A DNA stretch of 64,000 nucleotides from CAIMUS01 sp046347625 (GTDB lineage: Bacteria > Pseudomonadota > Gammaproteobacteria > Competibacterales > Competibacteraceae). A program made the translations under genes and the position numbers. The stretch spans positions 124,001-188,000 of the forward strand of contig JAXMFU010000002.1 in NCBI GenBank assembly GCA_046347625.1, written 5' to 3'. Positions within the stretch are counted from its first letter, which is position 1. Each line of letters opens with the position of its first letter. The notes below the pieces were generated by a model, which did not search any database, was not told the origin of the DNA, and saw nothing but the letters and a program-made list of their open reading frames with translations. This document shows positions 1-9,072 of this stretch, piece after piece.

Positions 1-1318
1 ATCGGTCAGCCGGCTCAGTCTGTCTACCGAAGTGGCTTTCCGGGCACGCTTTACCGACGCCATACCCTCCGCCGGGCAGCTTTACTGGCGCGGTCCGGTC
101 CTGGATCACTATGACGGCCGTACCTGGCGCCGGACGGAAGAGAGACTCTCGCAGCAGTTCAACTATCGTCCCGAAGGCGAGGCCGTAGACTATACGATCA
201 TCCTGGAACCGCATGGCAAACGCTGGCTGCCGGCCCTGGATCTGCCGGCCAGCCTGCCCGACGGCGCCGAGATCAGCAACACCTTTCAACTGGTGCGCCG
301 GCGACCCGTGCAGGATGTGCAGCGCTACCAAATGCGCTCCTTTCTGCGCTATAACACCGGTCCCCTGCAACTGAAGGGACAGACCCAACTGCCGGCGGCC
401 ATCAATCCGCGTGCCCGCACCCTGGCGGACGAGTGGCGCGCGCGTTACTCGACTCCAGGTGAGATCGTGCGTGCGGCCCTGATGCTGTTTCGGCGGGAAC
501 CCTTCCATTACACCCTCGAACCGCCGTTATTGCTGGATGAAGATTCCATCGATGCCTTTTTATTCGATACCCGGCGCGGCTTTTGCGAGCACTACGCCGG
601 CAGCTTCGTCTTCCTGATGCGAGCCGCCGGGATTCCCGCCAGGGTCGTGCTGGGTTATCAGGGTGGCGAGCGCAACGGCTTGGGCGGCTATTTGATCGTG
701 CGCCAGTCCGATGCCCATGCCTGGGCGGAAGTCTGGCTGGAAGGGCAGGGTTGGGTCAGGGTCGATCCCACCGCCGCAGTGGCGCCGGAACGGGTGGAGC
801 GGGGACTCTATGCCGCATTGGACGATCCGGATACTCTGCCGCTGCTGGCCCGGCGGGGCGGAACCTGGCTGCAACCGCTGATCCTGAGCTGGGATTATCT
901 GAATAATGCCTGGAATGAATGGGTACTGGCCTACGGACCGGAGCAGCAGAAACGCTGGCTATCCGGCCTGGGCTTCGGCCCGGTGGACTGGCAGGGTATG
1001 GTCCTGGCGATGATAGCGGCGCTGACCGGCGTGGGACTGGTGGTGATGGGCTTGCAGGCGCTGAATCGCCAGGTGGTCACCGATCCGGTCACGCGGGCCT
1101 ATCGGCGTTTTTGTACCAAGCTGGCCCGCGCGGGTCTGGTCCGGGCCGACCATGAAGGACCGCTGGCATTCACCGAACGGGTCGCCGCCAATCGCCCCGA
1201 ACTGGCCAACCGCGTCCACCTGATCGGGCGGCTCTATGCCGGCCTGCGCTATGGGCCGCGGCAGGAACCGGAAGCGGTGCGGCGGTTGCAGCGGTTGGTG
1301 CGGGGGTTGAAGGTTTGA
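1..1318 (+). repeat. Long direct repeat, left copy (partner 14531-15848)
   Basis: Bases 1-1318 match 14531-15848 in the same orientation with no gaps seen. By eye the first 750 bp are identical. About 30 substitutions fall in the remaining ~570 bp. The repeat ends at the tgpA stop codon, and the sequences after it are unrelated. The true left limit lies outside the window. The two copies frame about 13 kb of accessory DNA. Confidence 0.95.
2..1318 (+). CDS. tgpA: Transglutaminase-like protein TgpA, C-terminal part, cut by window start (copy 1)
   Basis: This is the C-terminal ~438 residues of a TgpA/DUF3488-type protein: a periplasmic transglutaminase-like cysteine-peptidase domain followed by one membrane helix and a cytoplasmic DUF4129-like tail. 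The core shows the Cys-His-Asp pattern: Cys in RRGFCEHYAGSF, His in DAHAWAEVWL, Asp in VDPTAAV. The late helix follows the QGMVLAMIAAL stretch. The frame is open back to base 2, so the GTG at 32 is internal; the second copy in this window has the same residues and more upstream. Members of this family usually sit in a moxR-DUF58-tgpA operon. The intact 5' end probably lies outside the window. Family call confident; substrate unknown. Confidence 0.85.
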   Translation, partial: SVSRLSLSTEVAFRARFTDAIPSAGQLYWRGPVLDHYDGRTWRRTEERLSQQFNYRPEGEAVDYTIILEPHGKRWLPALDLPASLPDGAEISNTFQLVRRRPVQDVQRYQMRSFLRYNTGPLQLKGQTQLPAAINPRARTLADEWRARYSTPGEIVRAALMLFRREPFHYTLEPPLLLDEDSIDAFLFDTRRGFCEHYAGSFVFLMRAAGIPARVVLGYQGGERNGLGGYLIVRQSDAHAWAEVWLEGQGWVRVDPTAAVAPERVERGLYAALDDPDTLPLLARRGGTWLQPLILSWDYLNNAWNEWVLAYGPEQQKRWLSGLGFGPVDWQGMVLAMIAALTGVGLVVMGLQALNRQVVTDPVTRAYRRFCTKLARAGLVRADHEGPLAFTERVAANRPELANRVHLIGRLYAGLRYGPRQEPEAVRRLQRLVRGLKV

Positions 1319-1403
1319 GCGCCGGGGATAGGTCCTGTTCCTACTGACCGGCTCAGATATACCTGAACCCTCGATCAATACTCTGTGCCGCTTGACCAAC
1401 CCG

Positions 1404-1432
1404 TTGACCGTGAGCAGGAAGAGTGGGATACT
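1404..1432 (+). promoter_or_regulatory. Candidate sigma70 promoter for the SIR2/STAND gene run
   Basis: TTGACC (1404-1409) and GATACT (1427-1432) are separated by 17 bp, a plausible -35/-10 pair about 100 bp upstream of the first gene of the AT-rich run. The -35 matches 5/6 and the -10 matches 4/6 of consensus. This is a sequence match only. Confidence 0.35.
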
Positions 1433-1536
1433 TTCACGTAAGTGGTTGGATTCCCTGTTATGATTTGCACTGCGACATTAACTTCGTCAAATTTTGAATT
1501 TATTTTGTTTCTGAGTTACTGGAGGAGGAAAATAAA

Positions 1537-2835
1537 ATGACTCGTTTTTCAGAGAATAGTGAAAAGTATTACATTATGCCCAGCAGGATTGATGAAGATG
1601 ATTTGCAATCTAAGGTGAATTTACTTTGCAAAAAAAAGTACATACCTTTTATTGGGCCTGAAATTCGTACCATTTTATGGCGGGTAGCAGAGGATTGGGC
1701 TAATAAAGATGATTATCCATTACCTGATAGATATAATTTAGCCGGGGTAGCCCAATATTTAGCTATCACAGACACTGAACTTTCTCCAAAAAATCGTATT
1801 AGCCAGCAGATGCAAGAATCTATGTTACTACCGGTTTATGACGATTTAGCCAAGTTACCAGTTGAATTTTTTGTTACTACTAATCATGATGATTACCTTA
1901 TAGAAGCTTTGAAAAAGCATCACAAAGAACCAAAATGGTGCTCTTGGAAAGCCACGAATCTAGAAGAATACAAAGAGTATAAACCCGACGTAAATAGTCC
2001 TTTTGTCTATTATCTTAATGGTTGTCAAAGTGATGATCAAATTATCGTAACTGAAGAAGATCATTTCAACTTCATGTTTGACTATTTTGAAAATATTGAA
2101 GGCCGTATGCCAAAGCAACTAAATAGTGCTATATCTAATTCTGTATGGCTGTTTCTAGGATATGATCTAGCTGACTGGAGTTTTCGTGTGCTCTTAAAGA
2201 GTTTACTAAGAGGTAGACTAACTACAAAAATGGCCAAGATTGCCGTTCAGCAAGAACTATCTTTGCCATCCGGATGTAAGGAAAAGGAAAATTCAGCAAG
2301 AGAATATCTGAAAAAATATTGCGCTCGATATGGAACAGTAGAAGTTTGTTGGTGCGGAGTTCACGACTTTGTGAAACATCTTCTAAATCAGATTCAAGAT
2401 TCAACTAATTTAGAACTGTCTTCATCTAAACCGATAGTAAAACCGGCAGATCTAAGAACAATTGCAAGACTAATTATAAATAAAGGAGTATCAACTCCTG
2501 ATGAACAGCGTGCGCTATTAATTGGCGCATGGGGCAGTGGCCACCCCTTTATAAATCAAATTACATTAGGAGGGTCAGCAGAAAACTTTGCTAATAATTT
2601 GATAGAAAATTGTGTAAATTATGATGGCGACTTTAAAGCAGATGATAACGTTCTTTATTTAATACTAGAATATCTTAAAAATAACTTGGGCATGGAGAAA
2701 CGAGAATACATTAATGAACTCCAAGAGAAGTTATTTGAAATTAAAGGCCATGATCATCGTTTCGGCCATAGCAAGCAACAGATTTTTGATCATGGATATA
2801 GAAAATCAAGAACTTTTAATAAGGAAGATCAATGA
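1537..2835 (+). CDS. SIR2-like (SIR2_2 type) protein with C-terminal effector-associated-like domain
   Basis: 432 aa, AT-rich, with a strong GGAGGAGG ribosome site at about 1520. Residues ~25-240 resemble the SIR2_2 domain of bacterial immune NADases: an FIGPEI entry strand, the TTN motif (N116) at the NAD pocket, an IIVTEEDH strand and a LFLGYDLADWSFR helix. The conserved His of the LHG motif is Asn here (YYLNG, N161), so NADase activity is uncertain. Residues ~300-410 form a small helical domain that recurs in the TIR protein at 11649-12824 (shared pattern RALL...GGxAExFAxNLxxxxxN), like effector-associated domains of NTPase conflict systems. The gene is first in a co-directional run and overlaps the next gene by 44 nt. 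An abortive-infection role is inferred from family and context. Confidence 0.72.
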   Translation: MTRFSENSEKYYIMPSRIDEDDLQSKVNLLCKKKYIPFIGPEIRTILWRVAEDWANKDDYPLPDRYNLAGVAQYLAITDTELSPKNRISQQMQESMLLPVYDDLAKLPVEFFVTTNHDDYLIEALKKHHKEPKWCSWKATNLEEYKEYKPDVNSPFVYYLNGCQSDDQIIVTEEDHFNFMFDYFENIEGRMPKQLNSAISNSVWLFLGYDLADWSFRVLLKSLLRGRLTTKMAKIAVQQELSLPSGCKEKENSAREYLKKYCARYGTVEVCWCGVHDFVKHLLNQIQDSTNLELSSSKPIVKPADLRTIARLIINKGVSTPDEQRALLIGAWGSGHPFINQITLGGSAENFANNLIENCVNYDGDFKADDNVLYLILEYLKNNLGMEKREYINELQEKLFEIKGHDHRFGHSKQQIFDHGYRKSRTFNKEDQ

Positions 2836-3052
2836 TTCACGCCAAAACTGGGATTTGCTCTCCGAGAAACTGCAAAAATTAAATAAGGATTCAATATTGG
2901 AGACTCGATCTGACGAAAAGCTTCGCCTGGACAATTTGATCAAGGATGCAAAAACTGAGCGTGATAAGGTTGAGGAAGAATTGAAAAAATACGAGAGGCA
3001 GTACAAAGAGATTGCTGGCCAAAACCATGATCAAGGACTATCAAGAAACTAA
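2792..3052 (+). CDS. Small coiled-coil protein, putative adaptor
   Basis: 86 aa from the ATG at 2792, overlapping the end of the SIR2-like gene by 44 nt. An upstream in-frame ATG at 2714 would overlap far more. The protein is almost entirely predicted coiled coil, rich in Lys, Glu and Leu. It contains the motif ETRSDEKLR, which recurs as ETRADEKLR at the N-terminus of the TIR protein at 11649. Equivalent heptad-rich segments are known as linkers in STAND/TIR/CHAT conflict proteins. The role is inferred: bridging NTPase and effector by coiled-coil pairing. The ribosome site is weak, so translation probably depends on coupling to the upstream gene. Confidence 0.6.
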   Translation: MDIENQELLIRKINDSRQNWDLLSEKLQKLNKDSILETRSDEKLRLDNLIKDAKTERDKVEEELKKYERQYKEIAGQNHDQGLSRN

Positions 3053-3078
3053 TAAAGATACTTGATGCCGAGGTTAGC

Positions 3079-6066
3079 ATGAATAGTCAGTCTGATCAAG
3101 CGAAAAGCAAATCCCTTTCTCCCTATCTTGGAATAAAGCCTTTTAGGCCTGAGGATAAAGCTTTATTTTATGGTCGAAATCGAGAAACTGAAGAGATTAT
3201 ATCCTTAATTCTTGGTTATCCTGTTGTATTAGTCTATGCTCAATCAGGATCTGGCAAGACATCGATTTTTAATGCCAGCATTATACCAGTATTGGAGGAA
3301 AAGTATAATTTTGAGGTTTTCCCATTAACTCGTGTAGCTGGTGCTGAGAAAAGAGAGGAAAAAGACCGCATTGAGAATCTATATATCTTTAATGCATTGG
3401 ACGGAATTGAGTCTGGTATTCATCAAGTATCATCCCCTAATAGTCTGCTAAACATACGCTTAAAAGAGTTTCTACAGAAGAAATACCCACATTTCTCTGA
3501 TTCACCTCAGGCTTTAATTTTTGATCAGTTCGAGGAAATATTTACCTTCTTTGACCTTAATCGTTGGGAAAAAGAAGAAGACACTATCGAGGAGCGAAAG
3601 GGCTTCTTTGATCAAATCCGTGAAGCACTAGATGCTGATCCGCTCTTAAGGGTCATTTTTATAATCCGTGAAGACTATTTGGCTCGATTGGAACCATTTG
3701 CGAAATATTTACCTGGAAAACTACGTGCGCGTTTTCGGCTTGAATGCCTGACAGAAGAGGCTGCTCAATTAGCGGTTAAAAATCCGGTGCTAAATACAAC
3801 TTCTAAGATATTTGATGAAGGTGTGGTTGAAAAGTTAGTCAAAAACCTGCTGGAAACCAAGATACCCGATGGTGTTACTGGCGAACTAAGGGATTTTGAA
3901 GTTCAATACATCGAACCAATGCAACTGCAAATTTGCTGTCTTAATTTATGGAAGCATCTACCTGAAACGGAAACCCTTATAAACAAAAACTATGAAATTT
4001 TTGGAACTCCAAAAAGTGCATTGAGAACTTTTTATGATGAGGCCATTAGTAGAATTTCAACCAGCGAGGAAGATCAAGATCAGTTACGAAAATTCTGTGG
4101 AGACCTTATTACTTTTAATGACACTCGAGGGGCAATCATTGAAAATATAAGCAAGAACTATACTGGTGGATTATCTAATTCTATGGTTGAAAAGCTCAAA
4201 AATGAATGTATCATTACACGTGAATTTCGACATAATGGCTATTGGTATGAGCTAATTCATGACTCTTTGATCGAACCTATCAAAGAGTCTAACAGTGAAT
4301 GGGATCAGCAGAAAAAGCAGAAGGCTGCTAGTCGCCTTCGCCAATTGTCGCCTACTATGGTTACCGAGAAACAAAGAGAAAATTTATCAACACAGTATGA
4401 AGATGCAATTAAGGAAGCTGTCAAAGCTACTACTGTATCAGACAAACAATCATTTGAGCAATCTTTAAGAACATGTTTTGGAGAAATTATTTATTCATCT
4501 GTAAAAACAATACTTGAAGAAATTTTTAGAAATTTTAGCATTCCTAATGAAGTGCTTACCATTTTTAGAAATAAAGGTATTATTTCGGATAATAAACTTG
4601 CTGATGATTCTTGGAAGCAACCCATCTTGGAATCCAATGAAAAATGGAATGAAGAGCAATTGAAACAAAAAAATCCTGCCAAATCTGAAAATGAGAATTT
4701 TAAGTTATCGGCCGGACGTGAAAATCTCCTAAAAAATGCTGTAATATTATGGGATTATTTCAGTAAAGACAAAAGTTGTCTTCTTCGAGGTAAACTCCTT
4801 ACTGAAGCAGTTACCTGGTCGGAGAAAAATCCAGATAAGCTAACTGAACTAGGAAGAGATTTTCTTCAACAAAGTCGTCTTGCAGAAGATAGGCGTAATG
4901 ATGAAGAATTACAACTAATCAAAGAAATGGTTTTTTTTCGCTCAACTCAACTAGCGGAATACGCAAGGCTATTGCAAGAAGAACGTCCTCGATGTGCTTT
5001 ATTACTTGCCTTGGAAGCTTATAAGATGATTCGGTTGCATAAGTTCTCCGTTCCAAGTATCGAGGAAACCGTCCGGCAAGCTTTAACTAAACTCACTGAG
5101 AGTACACCTCAAAAAACTCTAAAAGCTCCTTATAACTATGAGAGCGAGAGTTCAGTCACTTGTTTAGCTATCAACTATACTAGCGATCGCTTTATCTGGG
5201 GTTGCGATGATGGAGCAATCTATCAACATTATTTAACTAAACTGAATGATCAATCTAATGATCAACCTCCCATCTTCTACAAAGATGAAAATGCGATTTA
5301 TACGGTAGGTATAAGTCAGAATGATCGTTGGTTAGCTACTGGAGGTCGACAGGGATGTGCCTGTCTTTGGGATTTACATAATTCAAATAATTTCCCTATA
5401 AAATTGCATGGAAATATTGTTGCATTTACTCCTGATGAAAAGCGATTAGTGATTGGTGGCGAAGATGGAGTTTTTTTGTGGCAACTAGGTGATTATACTT
5501 TAATTCCAAAAATTGGTCCAAAGAAAATTCTTTCATTAGCAATTGGTAATGATAGTCGTTGGCTGATCAGCGGTACTGAAGATAACGCTGCCTACCTGTG
5601 GAATTTGGAAGAGCTTGATAAGCTTTTCGTCTTGGGCCGTCAAAATAATATTAATCATAAAAAACCTGTTACATGTGTTGCCATAAACTCTGATAACCAT
5701 TGGATAGTTACCACTAGCGAGGATTCGACATATTTGTGGAATATGGAAATGAAAAATAATGAATTAACCCATGACCCTATTTTTTTAGGTTGTCACTGGG
5801 GAGGGCTTCGTACCTTGCTGTTCACCCCCGATAATAAGAGATTGATTGCAGGCAGCGGAGGTGGAGCTATTCTGATATGGGATCTGAACCATGCGGAACA
5901 TCCACCTAAGGTGCTACGAGGTCACCAGAGTGCTATACAGGCTGTAGATGTCAGTAGCGATAGCCGCCGGTTGGCCACTGGAAGTGAGGATGGAACCATT
6001 TGCTTATGGGATATGTCTGACTTGGATACGCAGGGCTGTTCAATGCTAAAGCCCCTTGTAGGCTAG
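3079..6066 (+). CDS. STAND NTPase with WD40 repeats, 5' part (gene split by an insertion sequence)
   Basis: 995 aa as it stands. An nSTAND1-type NTPase begins with PYLGIKPFRPEDKALFYGR. Walker A is AQSGSGKTS with Lys60, and Walker B is ALIFDQFEEIF near residues 145-154. A helical STAND region follows, then seven WD40 blades from about residue 690, each with a DxRWLxxGxxD...LWDL signature. The native frame ends at codon 984 (base 6030), where an ISAs1-like element is inserted. The last 11 residues are encoded by the element. Joining base 6030 to 7227 restores an open frame of about 1586 aa. Such proteins sense an invader signal through the propeller and oligomerise on NTP binding (family knowledge). 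The shortened product still has the NTPase and one seven-blade propeller. Confidence 0.85.
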   Translation: MNSQSDQAKSKSLSPYLGIKPFRPEDKALFYGRNRETEEIISLILGYPVVLVYAQSGSGKTSIFNASIIPVLEEKYNFEVFPLTRVAGAEKREEKDRIENLYIFNALDGIESGIHQVSSPNSLLNIRLKEFLQKKYPHFSDSPQALIFDQFEEIFTFFDLNRWEKEEDTIEERKGFFDQIREALDADPLLRVIFIIREDYLARLEPFAKYLPGKLRARFRLECLTEEAAQLAVKNPVLNTTSKIFDEGVVEKLVKNLLETKIPDGVTGELRDFEVQYIEPMQLQICCLNLWKHLPETETLINKNYEIFGTPKSALRTFYDEAISRISTSEEDQDQLRKFCGDLITFNDTRGAIIENISKNYTGGLSNSMVEKLKNECIITREFRHNGYWYELIHDSLIEPIKESNSEWDQQKKQKAASRLRQLSPTMVTEKQRENLSTQYEDAIKEAVKATTVSDKQSFEQSLRTCFGEIIYSSVKTILEEIFRNFSIPNEVLTIFRNKGIISDNKLADDSWKQPILESNEKWNEEQLKQKNPAKSENENFKLSAGRENLLKNAVILWDYFSKDKSCLLRGKLLTEAVTWSEKNPDKLTELGRDFLQQSRLAEDRRNDEELQLIKEMVFFRSTQLAEYARLLQEERPRCALLLALEAYKMIRLHKFSVPSIEETVRQALTKLTESTPQKTLKAPYNYESESSVTCLAINYTSDRFIWGCDDGAIYQHYLTKLNDQSNDQPPIFYKDENAIYTVGISQNDRWLATGGRQGCACLWDLHNSNNFPIKLHGNIVAFTPDEKRLVIGGEDGVFLWQLGDYTLIPKIGPKKILSLAIGNDSRWLISGTEDNAAYLWNLEELDKLFVLGRQNNINHKKPVTCVAINSDNHWIVTTSEDSTYLWNMEMKNNELTHDPIFLGCHWGGLRTLLFTPDNKRLIAGSGGGAILIWDLNHAEHPPKVLRGHQSAIQAVDVSSDSRRLATGSEDGTICLWDMSDLDTQGCSMLKPLVG

Positions 6067-7216
6067 CAGCCGATTGAAATCGAGGGCATTATCATAGAGT
6101 TCGAGGCTGATATTAGTAATGTCGTTGAAGCGTAGCAGGTTAAGGGCGAAGCTGCGCAGCATGGCGAAAATGCCGGGGTTGCGACGGATGCGGCTGGCAT
6201 CCTCACCCAAGGTGACATCCCGGACGTAGTGTGAGCGGTTCTCGATGCCCCAGTGATCGCGGATGGCCTGGGCCGCGTCGGCCGCTGACAGGGCCACCGT
6301 GGATAGGTAATAGGCCGTTTCTTGGCGCGGGACCCAGTGTTTTTGACGGGTATCGAAGACCTCGGTGTAGCGGTGGACTTCGATCAGGGTGCAGAAATGG
6401 TCGTGCCACTCCTCAAGGCCGGCACCGGGCGGCAGGTCCCAGAGCCGGGTGGTACGTTGCTCAATCCGGTTATGGCGACCGATCTCGTGGCTGTGGTGCT
6501 GATCCTGGGGCCGTTGGACAGGATACGTCTCGGTCAGCCGTTCGAATAGGGTCGGCTGATTCGCTTTCACTTGCACAAGCAGGTGGTTGTGAGTGGCGAT
6601 GACGGCCTCGACCGTTTTTTTTGGCAATGCAGTGCATCCAGGGTGAATAGTCGCCCGGACAGACCCAGCTCGTCGATCAACTGCTGGGCGGCAGGAATTT
6701 CATGCGATTTGTCGGCAGTACTGATCAGCATATGCCCCAGAATCAGGGTACGCTCGGTGGCTAGGGCACTGAGGACTTGGATGGCCTTCTGATCTTGGAA
6801 CCGGTCAAAGCTGCCACGCAGGGTTTTGCCATCGATCGCGATACCCGTCAGTCCCGTGGGCGATCCTTCCAACACTGCCGCGTGGTGACGAAAGGCCACC
6901 TCCACGTCGGCCGGATTCAATCCTTGCAAGGTGTAGCGGATCGCCGTGTGAGCCGGGGCCCGCTTCCAGTGCAGCCCACACAGGGCGTTCAGTTGCGGCA
7001 GCCGGGCCTGGATGAACCGCTGGATCTTGCGGTATGACTTGGCGTCCGACAAGATGGCCAGAATGCTGAACAACAGCAGGGGTCCCAAGGCGTACAACCG
7101 GCCTTGGGGGCGACGATGATCGGGAATGGCGGCAAGAAAGGTCGGCAGCAGCATCGGCGTAAGCTATTGTTTGAAAACAATAGGATGCCCTAATGGGAGA
7201 GCGTTGAACAGCCCTG
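6031..7216 (-). mobile_element. ISAs1-family-like insertion sequence inside the STAND/WD40 gene
   Basis: 1186 bp element with inverted ends: both outer ends read CAGGGCTGTTCAA (6031-6043 and, on the other strand, 7216-7204). It is flanked by a perfect 10-bp direct repeat CTTGGATACG at 6021-6030 and 7217-7226, the target duplication. ISAs1 elements of ~1.2 kb with 8-10 bp duplications fit this. The element is GC-rich, unlike the AT-rich gene it interrupts, and lies antisense to it. The perfect duplication suggests a fairly recent insertion. Confidence 0.93.
6046..7154 (-). pseudogene. ISAs1-type (DDE) transposase with a frameshift at an A8 run
   Basis: Two overlapping frames together give a full-length ISAs1-type transposase. 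The N-terminal part (7154-6567) has FLAAIPDHRR, the IAIDGKTLRGS strand and FTLDALHCQKK. The C-terminal part (6627-6046) resumes at KKTVEAV and has VQVKANQPTL, DHWGIENRSHYVRDV and EDASRIRRNPG. The break lies at eight T (A8 on the coding strand, 6615-6622). A -1 shift, or one inserted A, restores QKKTVEAV. It may be a decayed gene, a homopolymer sequencing error, or slippage that still yields some transposase. Programmed frameshifting is not, to my knowledge, typical of this family. Confidence 0.85.
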
Positions 7217-7217
7217 C

Positions 7218-9035
7218 TTGGATACGCTTCCTATAATTTTAAAAAAACATACACAATCTGTTAGTGCTGTTGTTATCAGCCAGGATAACCGCTGGTTAGT
7301 AAGCGCAAGTAAAGATAAGACTGTCCGAGTCTTCGATTTGAAAGATTCAAATATTATTCCGCTAGTCTTGGAGCCAAAAAAGTGGGCAATTACAACCGTA
7401 GCTATTAGTTCTGACAACCAGTGGTTGGCTACTGGTACACTTGAGAATGGTGATGTTTTCTTATGGAATCTTGCAGACTTAGCGAGCCTGCATCATACCA
7501 AACTTCCAGGTCATGCACTTGGAGAAAAATGTTCTATTTCGATTGCGATCAGTAATAACAATCGTTGGTTAGTTCTTTTCAACAAGGAAAGAAATATCCC
7601 CCATTTATGGGAAAATTGGACTGAATCCTACAGAGTATGCCACGATTTAAAGGGACATACGCAACCTATCAGAGCGGTAGCCATCAGTCCCGATAACCAC
7701 TGGCTGGTTACCGCTAGCGATGACATGACTGCTCTCCTTTGGGATTTGACTAAATTAAACCCCGAAAAACCATTTCTTGCCTTATCTGGACATGATAATC
7801 AGGTCTGTTCCGTAGCTTTCAGTGCCGATAGCCGCAGGTTAGTCACCGGTTGTGATGACGCAAGAGCCCGTGTATGGGATCTGCAAGCGTTTAACCTGTC
7901 TGCAACTTTAAATACAGAATCGTGGGGTATTCGTGCTTTAGCACTCAGTGCTGATAATCGCTGGCTGGCTACAGGTGGATATGATGGAACGGTCTGTGTA
8001 TGGGACTTTACCGCTTCAGCTTCTCTTCAAGAGTCGACTCGCTATCCCTTAAGAGGTCATTCTCCTGGGGAAAACTTCAATATTGTAATCATCAGCCCTG
8101 ATAGCCGCTGGTTGGTCACTTGTAACCGTGGATCATTAGCCCTTTTATGGGATCTTAAATCTGATCTAAGTTCTACTATTCCAATCGTATTGCGTGGTCA
8201 TGAAGGTACTATTCAAGTTGCTGCTATCAGTAGCGATAGTCACTGGCTGGTTACCAGTAGTGACGACGGGACCGCTCGCTTATGGGATTTGAACGTTCTA
8301 GACGGGGATCCGCTTGCCATTCCTATTATATTACGTGGCCATGAAGGAGCCGTCCTTAGTGTTGCTTTTAGTCCCGATAATCACTGGTTGGTCACCGGTG
8401 GCCAGGATGGTAAGGCTCGGCTATGGAATCTGTGGCTCGATGAGCTAATTGAGTCCGCATATCAAACTGTGGGTCGTAATTTGACTTGGGATGAATGGGA
8501 CCTGTATTTTCCAAAGCAGGAATATCGTAGAACCTGCCCTAATCTACCTGCCCACTATTCTGTGATCAAGGCAAAGTTCCACGATGGTATAAGAAAAAAT
8601 GCAGAATCTGCTTATAAGCAAGCTGTTGCATGGGTTATCGAGACAGACGATGCTAATTTGAACAGCGCTATTGGAAGGCGCGGTTGTCTTGACGGATATG
8701 CTGGCATTGTGATGTCAGCTTGTGAACGGGCAGTCAGCCTGATGCCTGACAGTGTCGGTTGTCATGACAGCCGTGGCTTAGCCAGGGCACTAAACAACGA
8801 CTACTTAGGAGCCATTGAGGATTTGAGGTTCTATGAAACCGTCAAAAATCAACGACAAATCGAAGAGTTTATTGATCGAAGCCAACGCCAAAGCTGGTTG
8901 GAAAAGCTGTCAAAAGGAGAAAATCCTTTTGACAAAAGTACGCTGCACAATTTAAAGCAACAGGGTCCTGATCCCAACCTGGATCATGAGTCCTACGGCC
9001 TTAGACCTTTACGATTAAACGGCTCTAACTCATAA
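7218..9035 (+). CDS. WD40 repeat protein, 3' part of the split STAND/WD40 gene
   Basis: 605 aa if read from the TTG at 7218, which lies inside the target duplication. Native coding resumes at 7227 in the same frame as codon 984 of the 5' part. It has nine WD40 blades with DNRWLV...LWDL signatures. A C-terminal region follows: an LTWDEWDLYFP motif, a Cys-Pro segment and a TPR-like stretch (AYKQAVAW...SVGCHDSRGLARAL) of the kind that ends many STAND-WD40 proteins. There is no clear ribosome site before the TTG, so expression after the insertion is doubtful. It is best regarded as the 3' fragment of one gene. Confidence 0.82.
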   Translation: MDTLPIILKKHTQSVSAVVISQDNRWLVSASKDKTVRVFDLKDSNIIPLVLEPKKWAITTVAISSDNQWLATGTLENGDVFLWNLADLASLHHTKLPGHALGEKCSISIAISNNNRWLVLFNKERNIPHLWENWTESYRVCHDLKGHTQPIRAVAISPDNHWLVTASDDMTALLWDLTKLNPEKPFLALSGHDNQVCSVAFSADSRRLVTGCDDARARVWDLQAFNLSATLNTESWGIRALALSADNRWLATGGYDGTVCVWDFTASASLQESTRYPLRGHSPGENFNIVIISPDSRWLVTCNRGSLALLWDLKSDLSSTIPIVLRGHEGTIQVAAISSDSHWLVTSSDDGTARLWDLNVLDGDPLAIPIILRGHEGAVLSVAFSPDNHWLVTGGQDGKARLWNLWLDELIESAYQTVGRNLTWDEWDLYFPKQEYRRTCPNLPAHYSVIKAKFHDGIRKNAESAYKQAVAWVIETDDANLNSAIGRRGCLDGYAGIVMSACERAVSLMPDSVGCHDSRGLARALNNDYLGAIEDLRFYETVKNQRQIEEFIDRSQRQSWLEKLSKGENPFDKSTLHNLKQQGPDPNLDHESYGLRPLRLNGSNS

Positions 9036-9072
9036 ATAAGTTTTGCAGCAATGTTTGAGTGAGAAACATTTC

